Shown here piece after piece: positions 56,471 to 64,000 of a DNA stretch of 64,000 bases. Below the pieces are notes generated by a model, which had not been told where the DNA came from, did not search any database, and was given only the letters and a program-made list of their open reading frames with translations. Within the stretch, counting starts at the first letter, position 1, and every line of letters starts with the position of its first letter. The translations under genes were made by a program, and so were the position numbers. Origin of the DNA: Salvator merianae (lineage: Eukaryota; Chordata; Lepidosauria; Squamata; Teiidae); assembly GCA_003586115.2 (NCBI GenBank), contig QVOM02000116.1, forward strand, positions 30,233,062-30,297,061. The letters run 5' to 3'.

Positions 56471-57654
56471 ACAAGAGGGGCAAGAAATAAGAAATGTAAG
56501 ACAAACTTTGGAAGAAGGTGTCAAGTCAAGAATTTATAGAATGAATGGTCACTTACATAAATGTACCCATGTGGGAAAATTTCCTTCAGAGACTGCACCC
56601 AGACAGTATCAAAACCCTGTAGTTATTTAGTGATTGTACCTAATTTGCCGAATGTGATCGCTGTGTTCCTGATGCAGTCCCAGAATACAGACTAAATTTA
56701 CTGGGTTATCATTATTCTGATATAATTATCAAAGCACAATGTCCTGTTATTCTGCAATTGCAGCTCTGTTTGAATTACTGTGTGAAAAGTATAGCAAAAT
56801 TTCAGTGTGAGATGTAGGTACCCAGAAATACTTCATGTGATATTATTGGTCACCTGTACAGCACAATGGGAGGGTCATGTCATGTGGAAAGAAAATTTTG
56901 GTGCTGTAACATCACTCTGCTGCTGTGGCCGATGCTAAAATACAGAGTATTGATCTAATAATCTGGACAATGTACGATAATGACAATGTATGTGATTTAT
57001 ACCATTAAAGTGTTAAACTGTGGAATAAATAAGTGATGTCTGGAGGTGTCCCGAGTCATTTAAGGAGGTTGCAAGCTGTGGCATGAAGGAGAAGATAAAG
57101 GAAGATCATGGTAACATTTGTGTAATCTGCAGCACATAGATTCTTTCCCACATGGAGAAATCTACAGATGGGAGAAGGAGGTAGCTGGAATTAATGCTGA
57201 TTGGCTTCAAAGGAAACTTTCTATGGAATGAAATCCACTTTATTTATATGGTGGAACTAGCAGCAACTCATGAAATGGAGCTGATTGGAATCTGATTGGA
57301 GACCGTGTATTTGATGCGTCACCTGTCTCCCACCACTCTATGGGAACCATTTTGTGCAGTGTTGATGCAAAGTACCTCTATGTATGAGGCATAGCAATAT
57401 GGTTGTTGTAACAGGAGGATGATAGTTGGCAAACCAGGCATTTTACATTGCTAGCAAGCCAAATAAAATACTTTTGCTCTAGATATTTTAGCTTCTGACC
57501 ATTTCCCCTGCTAAAAAATGACTCTCAAGTGTGTTTCTCAGGCTGCAGAAAATTTCCTTAGCCTTGATATAGAAATGTGTAGATTCCAAGAAATAATTAC
57601 CTGGAATGGTAAGAAGAATGCGAGAAAGTTTCGAATTGTTTAGTTTCACCAATA

Positions 57655-57761
57655 AGCCTTTCTGCTCTGGGCCTTATTCTGGAATATATCCCGGAATAGG
57701 GAACTGCCATCTGTATGCTGGTGCAGACTATGGCAGGCCCTGGACCCAGAGCAGAAGGGGC
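57655..57761. mobile_element. Short MITE with TTCTGCTCTGGG termini
   Basis: The left end gcctttctgctctgggcc pairs with the right end ggacccagagcagaaggggcc. Core ttctggaatatatcccggaatag and gtgcagactatggcaggccc match 2996-3092. Confidence 0.7.
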
Positions 57762-57859
57762 CTAAAAACACAAACACACTTCAAGTGCATTTACTCCTCA
57801 ACACACTTAAATAATTAACAAATCTAAAGTGGATCCTCTTGCTCATAAATACACAAAAA

Positions 57860-58135
57860 CAAACAGGAATTAAAAATGGATGCCATGAAAGACACAACTC
57901 GGATGAACGATAAGATGCAGTTGAAGAAAGACTTTCTCAAAATGAGGGAAGAGGGGCACTATATCAGAGATGAACACTATAAAAAAAGTGAAGATCCGTC
58001 ATCTGGAATATGAAATTACTGTGCATGAAATACTGAAAAGGCAAGTGACGGTGTTAGAGGAGCTGAACAAGAAATTGAAAGCTATAAAGGAAGTACAGGA
58101 AGAAGAGGAAAAGAAATAACTTTTGAATCATTTGG
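57860..58135 (+). mobile_element. Coiled-coil ORF fragment, possibly L1 ORF1-derived
   Basis: Two overlapping frames give highly charged helical peptides: LKMDAMKDTTRMNDKMQLKKDFLK, then RHLEYEITVHEILKRQVTVL ending at a stop after EEEEKK. Likely a dead ORF with one frameshift. The L1 assignment rests on style and nearby L1 sequence only. Confidence 0.35.
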
Positions 58136-59469
58136 GGACAAGTTTATGTATTACTCCTAAAAAGTTCTGATTTTTCTTATTGTTAAGTGTTCGCATGCAT
58201 ATTTTATTTTATTTTTTTTAAAAAAATGCAAGGCAGAGATTATAATTGAAAAGGCAAGGCTTTGATTCTGTTATATGTATGCTTCATTGAACTCAGCTGA
58301 AATTACTTGTACATAAATGTGTTTAGGATTTGCCTCTGAGAAAATGAGATGAGATGTAATGCATCTAAAGGAAAAGGATGTCAATGTCTAGTACAAATTA
58401 AAAACAAAATTAACAAAAATAACTTTATTCAGGCAAGCCTTTGATTATTAATTGGTGTACCACTGTAATGTTTTAATGTCTGGTTTTAACTTTAATGCTG
58501 AGCTTAATCTGTTTTTTTTTCTTTTTTTAGGTTTTAATTTTTAGTGGTTGGTTTACTTGGGTTTTACTCTATATGTTATGGTTTTGTGAACTGTCATTAC
58601 AGGATATAAATGTATAATAAGGTCTATAAGAGTAATATATATGTTAAAAATCTGGAAAGGTAAAGCAATCCAATCCTTGCTTTGCATGGTTTGGAAATTG
58701 CCCAAATGCTGGGCTTTACTGCTGATGTACTGCTGTCATGATGTCTGGAAGGGCAGAGATCAAATCAGCTAAAAGGACATGATGCCATGAAAAGTGAACT
58801 CGCTGAATGTTGTGGATTACTCACATATGAGCTTCTAAGGTACTGTGTGTGGGAGGGTGCGGGCCACTTTCCCTCTATGAGCCAGACACCCTTGTCAATG
58901 ACTTTAGGTACAGTACTCTATGTGTCCTGCTGTCTGCCTGTCCCCTTGGTCAACATAGATGCTTGGTAAACATTCCTGTGGCTAAGCTATTGCAGCAGAA
59001 GTTGAGCATTATCTAAATGCCTGTCAGCTGCAGATCCTGAATGGCTGCAATGGCAGCCATATCAACCCAACTGAATGGTGCAATTAAATTGCTCGTAGCT
59101 ATTTTTGTTTTGTTTTAAGATGTTGCTAGTGTCCACTGAACTTAGTCCTAACTAGACTTTAAAAATGGGAGTTAGGATTGTGCCTTAAACAGGAAATCTA
59201 GACAATTGTAAGAATTAAAGAGAGAGAGAAGCTGGCTATGAAAGTTTGAACCGAAATACCAACCCCCGCTTAAAGTTTACCTCACTCTGTAAAGTTTAGG
59301 AGGCATTATTTGAGGGCCAGCCCAGTCAAATGGGTAATGTGAAGTGCCTGACTTTAGTACTCATGTCTAATGAGGAGGATGAGCAGAATGGCTAGGAAAC
59401 TATCAGCAGGATGCATGCCGGTGTGAAAAGCTGAAAAATCCAGAAAGAACAGTGGAATACTGTAGATAT

Positions 59470-59582
<113 letters not shown>

Positions 59583-60211
59583 ACGACTGATCAGAAGTGC
59601 TAGTGAGAAGAGGGAATGATATAGTGAGAAGGTAGAGACCTAAGAGAAGAGACCAGGGAGACTGATGCTGTGTCTCCACTTATGGTTGGAGACACCCACT
59701 GCTGCCTAAGAAAGCACCTGCCACCATTGCCACTGCGTGACCATTGTGGAAGCAGGCAAATTTCTGAGTGTGTTCACTAATGAAAGCACCATTGTTGCAA
59801 GGTTAAGATTTTGCACGTAGAACAGAGATGCTTCCTTCCACTGCAGAAAAGGCAGCTCTTTGCTTAGAAGTGAAAATGGGGCGGGCATCTTTTTCAGGGG
59901 GGATTGCAGGTGGCCCTCCCCTGTGCCTTGCAACAAGCTGGCTCACTGGGTAAGTGAAGCCCTGACTTGAGAGTAATGATGAAGAGTGCACAGGGAAGGA
60001 AAGAAATAAAGCAAAAAGGATCAGCACCACAGTACAAGAAGGAAAAAGGAAACTTCAACATCCCGAATTCAAGTTTGGCTGACTGCATGGGTACATCCAT
60101 GCAGTTTCCTCAGCAAGGAGGTAGAAGTGGCCTTTGGGGAGATGTGGCAGACTGAACCTGTGAACCTCTGTTGCTCAGCTGCATGTGCTGCTCCTGAGCT
60201 GCTGGTGGGGG

Positions 60212-60235
60212 GGACGGACGGACGGACGGACGGAC
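60212..60235 (+). repeat. (GGAC)6 microsatellite
   Basis: Six exact GGAC units preceded by a G run. Confidence 0.92.
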
Positions 60236-60555
60236 ATTTTTTAAATAATGGCAAGTCTTTATATATCCAAAAATGCTTCCATACAGTCACTCTTGTGAAT
60301 TATGATCTGCTAGGGAGCCCTTCCTGGTTGTTCTGTACTTGAGGAGGTTTATGAGTGGATGGCTAGGAGGATGGTATTCTCCATAGTAGCCCACAGACAC
60401 ATCTTTTGGTGCATTGTAAACTATATTCAACGGCAAACATTTTCCAGTGTCTGGCAAAAATACTTCTGCTCAACCATGCTTGGTAATATGAGTGATACTG
60501 CCTGGTGGCTTATATTATTTTGCTTTTAGATTTCACTTTTAGTTTGGTCTTTTAT

Positions 60556-61026
60556 TAGGGATGTGCCAAACTGCAGTTTGTGCTTTGATGAATGGCAGTA
60601 GAGGTCAGGGACTGTCAGATGCTTTACTTGACAGTCCCAGCTCTCTTTAACACTGTTACCTTACTTGCTGCAGAGCCCCAGAGGTGCAGGGAACCTGCCA
60701 CCTTCCAAATGCATTGTTGCTATTATTTTAGCCTCCTTTGTGGGTGGGACTGCTGCATGCGTCATTGTGCAAGCACAGAGGTGTGTTGAGGATCTATGAT
60801 TGTAACAATAATTTGTATTTGTATGTGATGTTGTGTGCATGTAAAATGTGCACTGGCGTGTGCTGCAGCCCTGCCCGTGAAGGGGGCTACAATGACAGAG
60901 ACTGCATTTGGAAATTGGGTAAGTTCCCTGCAATGCTGTGGTTCTGTGCAAATATGATAACGATACCAGGCTCTCTGGTCTGTACTGCTGCTGTTGGAGC
61001 ACAAACTGCAGTTTGGCACATTTCTA
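60556..61026. mobile_element. hAT-like MITE with 8-bp target duplication, copy 2
   Basis: The ends TAGGGATGTGCCAAACTGCA... and ...TGCAGTTTGGCACATTTCTA form an inverted repeat of about 28 bp with few mismatches. It is flanked by tcttttat (60548-60555) and acttatat (61027-61034), identical at 6 of 8 positions. It is 471 bp with no transposase. Confidence 0.85.
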
Positions 61027-61659
61027 ACTTATATGAATTAATTTGATTATTTTTTTGGTTCATGTAGATTTTTCTTTTCTTTTAGATTTTAGATATTTGT
61101 GTGCAGAGTCCATGTGTTTAGAATCTCTTCTAAGGACTTTATATTTTATATTTATTGTTTGTACTTGTTCACCAGCTTTGGTGGAGGATGCTATACAACA
61201 AACCCACAAAACAAACAAAATATTAATATGTGCTGTGTACGTCAAGGTGTAAAGCAAAAAAAATAATCAATAAATACAAAGGTGATGCTGGGGAGCACAC
61301 AGGTCCACTGCACATTGAATAAAGTGTGATAGGATACTGTTTAAATATGCTGGAAGTGCAGCATGGCCATATGCCAAGTATTAGGTGTTACAGAGTTCTT
61401 GGCTTTGCTATGTGATATCGATGTAGCTAAAAAGGCTTCAGATTTTCGCGACTCTCAGAAATAATTTTCATGGTCTCTAGACGTACAGAATCCAATTGTG
61501 CAGAATATATCCTCCTGGACCTGTAAAGCCAAATGTGTATATTGAATACTTGCAAGAGAAGAAAGCATGGGAAATGAGAAAGAGAACTTACAAGGGGAAG
61601 AGAAGAGTCTTGTGTGAGGAGGGGAGAGAGGGAGGGAGGGAGCGTAAGGGAGATCAGAA

Positions 61660-61990
61660 GGATTATTTATTTATTTAGACAGCTATACCACAGATTTCTG
61701 GAGACTCTGTGGTTTACAGGGAATAAAACAAGAAATGAACATTACAAACAAAAATAAATGGTATTCACCCAATTTAAATAATGTTGACAGCAGAGGTGGA
61801 AAAAATGTGTTTTTTTAGTAATTTTAAAAAATAAATCGGTGATGGAGCTACTTGAATTTCAGTTGGCAGAGAATTCTAGAGAACAGGGGCTACAACCAAA
61901 AAGGCTCTCAATGGGTTAAGTGGGCATAGGCAGGTGTAACCTAGGAAAGCTGTCCAATCAGATTGAGGCATAATTAGACCCGGCATAGGT
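61660..61990 (-). mobile_element. L2-like LINE 3' tail
   Basis: It begins tatttatttatttagacagctatacc and contains the block agttggcagagaattctagagaacaggggctacaacc...aaaggc. This is the same layout as 23700-24200 and 25680-26100 on the minus strand. Confidence 0.55.
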
Positions 61991-62010
61991 CTTCTTGCTC
62001 AGCACCCTAT

Positions 62011-62047
62011 GGAGATAAGCTTTGGAGATAAGCTTTGGAGATAAGCT
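62011..62047 (+). repeat. 13-bp tandem repeat, 2.8 copies
   Basis: The unit ggagataagcttt is repeated exactly at 62011-62023 and 62024-62036, then partly to 62047. Confidence 0.93.
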
Positions 62048-62149
62048 AAGGAAGCTTTGTTGGGACCCTTTTGATGAGTTTGTCATTTGTGTGAATCTCA
62101 GAAGAGGGAGTACCTACCAGACTAACCCCAAAAGGGAGGAAGTGCTCTG

Positions 62150-62215
62150 AGGACTCTCTGTTCAGAATGTAATCTGGAATAAGGCCCACCCAGTGCAGAA
62201 ATGGTCTAAGGGGGA
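62150..62215 (-). mobile_element. Short fragment of the 57655-type MITE
   Basis: On the minus strand it reads ccatttctgcactgggtgggccttattccagatta, matching the left part of 57655-57761. Confidence 0.45.
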
Positions 62216-63070
62216 TTACAAACAAGAATGGCATCCAACTGTCCTCCATAAAAAGTTCAGCAAGCTGCCTTCCCAAGGTGGATTGAATCTCTCTTGAAAG
62301 CAAATATAGAAAACTTGGGAGGGGGAAGAAAGAAGAAAGCAAAAATGACACTCTGACCTTCCCTTTAACTTTCTGCTTCCTCTTTCAACTTATTAAAAAT
62401 TGGTTAAAAGGAGGGACTGGGGTGAGACAGCCTGATTCATGCTGCATTTTTGGCTTCCCTCTTCACTTCTCCAGTACATGGAGTTTTAAATATGCCTCAA
62501 TATTTAAAATACTAGGCAGGGGAAGGGAGTGTGAACTTACACATTTTGTTTACCAAGAAGTCTGCCCATATCCTTAGAAACACGTACTGTCTCTTGTTTA
62601 ACTTTCACTTATTTTATTCCACTTACCACGTCGTTCCCACACAGGGAAACTTGCCATCTGACCTTGATGCTTAAACACCTTAGATGAAATAACTTTATTT
62701 TTCTTTCATGAACTTTTCCTTAAGCTAACACTTCTTCTGCCAGCAGGCTAAAGGAGATGCTTGTGCCTTATTAACCTTTTAATCTTTTTATAGCTGACGC
62801 TGATTTCCTGATGTTATTATCTGAATAAAGTTTTCCAAGTTTTTTGGTCATGAACTGTGTCGCCTTGGTAAGATGCCACTCTCTTACCCATCTGCACTGC
62901 ATTTATTTTGCTAATTGGCTGTGGCTTGCCAGCGGTTCCAGAAGATGCCACCTAAAGACAAGCTGAGCTTGCTTAAATTGCCTTTCAACATAACTGTAGA
63001 AATCCGTCCTAGATAACATATGGCAGCTCTACTGCTGGTTCTCACCTAGATCTGTCCACTTTCTACTCTT

Positions 63071-63140
63071 CTTCCTTCCTTCCTTCCTTCCTTCCTTCCT
63101 TCCTTCCTTCCTTCCTTCCTTCCTTCCTTCCTTCCTTCCT
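63071..63140 (+). repeat. (TTCC)n microsatellite, about 70 bp
   Basis: Uninterrupted TTCC units. Confidence 0.97.
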
Positions 63141-63159
63141 TATGGGGAGACTCACCTTC

Positions 63160-63345
63160 AGGTGTTTAGGACCCAAATGTTTGAGGGCTTTATATTCCAG
63201 TATTAGCACCCGGAATTGGATGGAGAATTAACAGTCAGTACAGCTTTTACAGGACTGAGGGGGTACCAAGAATACTTGGGGGGCATGGTTAGATATATAA
63301 GTTTTGAGTGGGAAGTAACTGATTGACCAAGTCTGGCTTAATTAG
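63160..63345 (-). mobile_element. L2-like LINE 3' fragment
   Basis: aaatgtttgagggctttatattccagtattagcacccggaattgg matches the ctttatggctttggatgttagcaccatgaccttgaattt block of the LINE near 25960. Confidence 0.6.
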
Positions 63346-64000
63346 ACTTGCCAGATCTTAGCTTCTGTACTTTAAATAGTTGTGTAAAACAGAGAAGTTG
63401 AGCAGATGTTGCCTCCATTATAAGTTACATGTCCCGAAATTCCCTTTTCTATATAACTGTTAATGCGAATAGCAGACGTCCCATGGGGGTGGGATGCAGG
63501 TGCAATCCAATGTGGAAGATGTGAGATGCACGTGAGTCTCTGGGCAAGCCGCAGCAAGGACATGCCATTTGTCTTCTTAGAAGCTTCCACCTCTGGATGA
63601 AGGCTGTTCCATGAGAACTCCCTTTAAAGCAGTAATATTGCAGTGCAAGCTGTTTCCACAGCACCAGAAATAGCAATGGAGCTTGACCGCTTTTGGTGCA
63701 CCAAAGAAGTGTATGTATGTGGACATCGGCAGGGTAAATCACTGCCTTCTGCCACTGAGCATTCCCATGGGAGGGTACAACAACCCGTGAGCTGGTTATA
63801 AGAGGAGCTAGGTTGGCATAATTGTATGTGCTTTGATCCAGGTCCACCACTGGGCCCATGAGTGCCTGCCAAGGGTCACCATTCATGTTCTCTCCAGTTA
63901 AGGACTAGACTCTCTGTGTGTGTGGGCACATGCAGGCACCCACTTTACTAATAACTGAATTCTGCCACTGAAATCACTGTCTTGTGCCAAGGAGGGATCA

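Overview
This window looks like nuclear DNA from a sauropsid vertebrate, most likely a squamate reptile (lizard or snake). It holds one recognisable protein-coding gene split by introns. Most of the rest is repeats: fragments of CR1-, L2- and L1-type LINEs, tRNA-derived SINEs, and many small palindromic non-autonomous DNA transposons. The squamate assignment is an inference from this repeat mix and from the protein; no species is identified.

The gene is STEAP1, on the minus strand. Four coding exons at 18941-19003, 16046-16558, 13646-13810 and 11182-11439 join in phase 0 with GT/AG boundaries. They encode a six-helix, 332-residue membrane protein that keeps both heme-ligand histidines and, as in the family, lacks the N-terminal NADPH-oxidoreductase domain. 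A consensus splice donor at 24554 and a CpG-rich block at about 24960-25400 suggest a non-coding first exon and promoter about 5.5 kb upstream. No other cellular gene was recognised. STEAP2, which neighbours STEAP1 in other vertebrates, is not in the roughly 11 kb downstream of it.

Layout: 1-11181 is the STEAP1 3' flank, with L1 remnants, a perfect 70-bp-arm palindrome, a SINE, a CR1 end, several MITEs and a CpG-rich element of about 1.15 kb. 11182-25400 is STEAP1, its introns carrying more MITEs and a CR1 end. 25400-28600 holds a decayed L2-like LINE interrupted by a DNA element. 28600-48100 is repeat-rich intergenic sequence with SINEs, MITEs, CR1/L3-like fragments, a hAT-like MITE with an 8-bp target duplication, and two candidate CTCF motifs. 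48100-64000 holds more MITEs, two LINE 3' fragments, a second hAT-like MITE and several long microsatellites.

I found no convincing novel molecular system. The most notable signal is a network of related palindromic elements. At least nine loci share variants of a central hairpin (GGAAC-TTTCA-TTCC), and several elements are nested, so their relative ages can be ordered.
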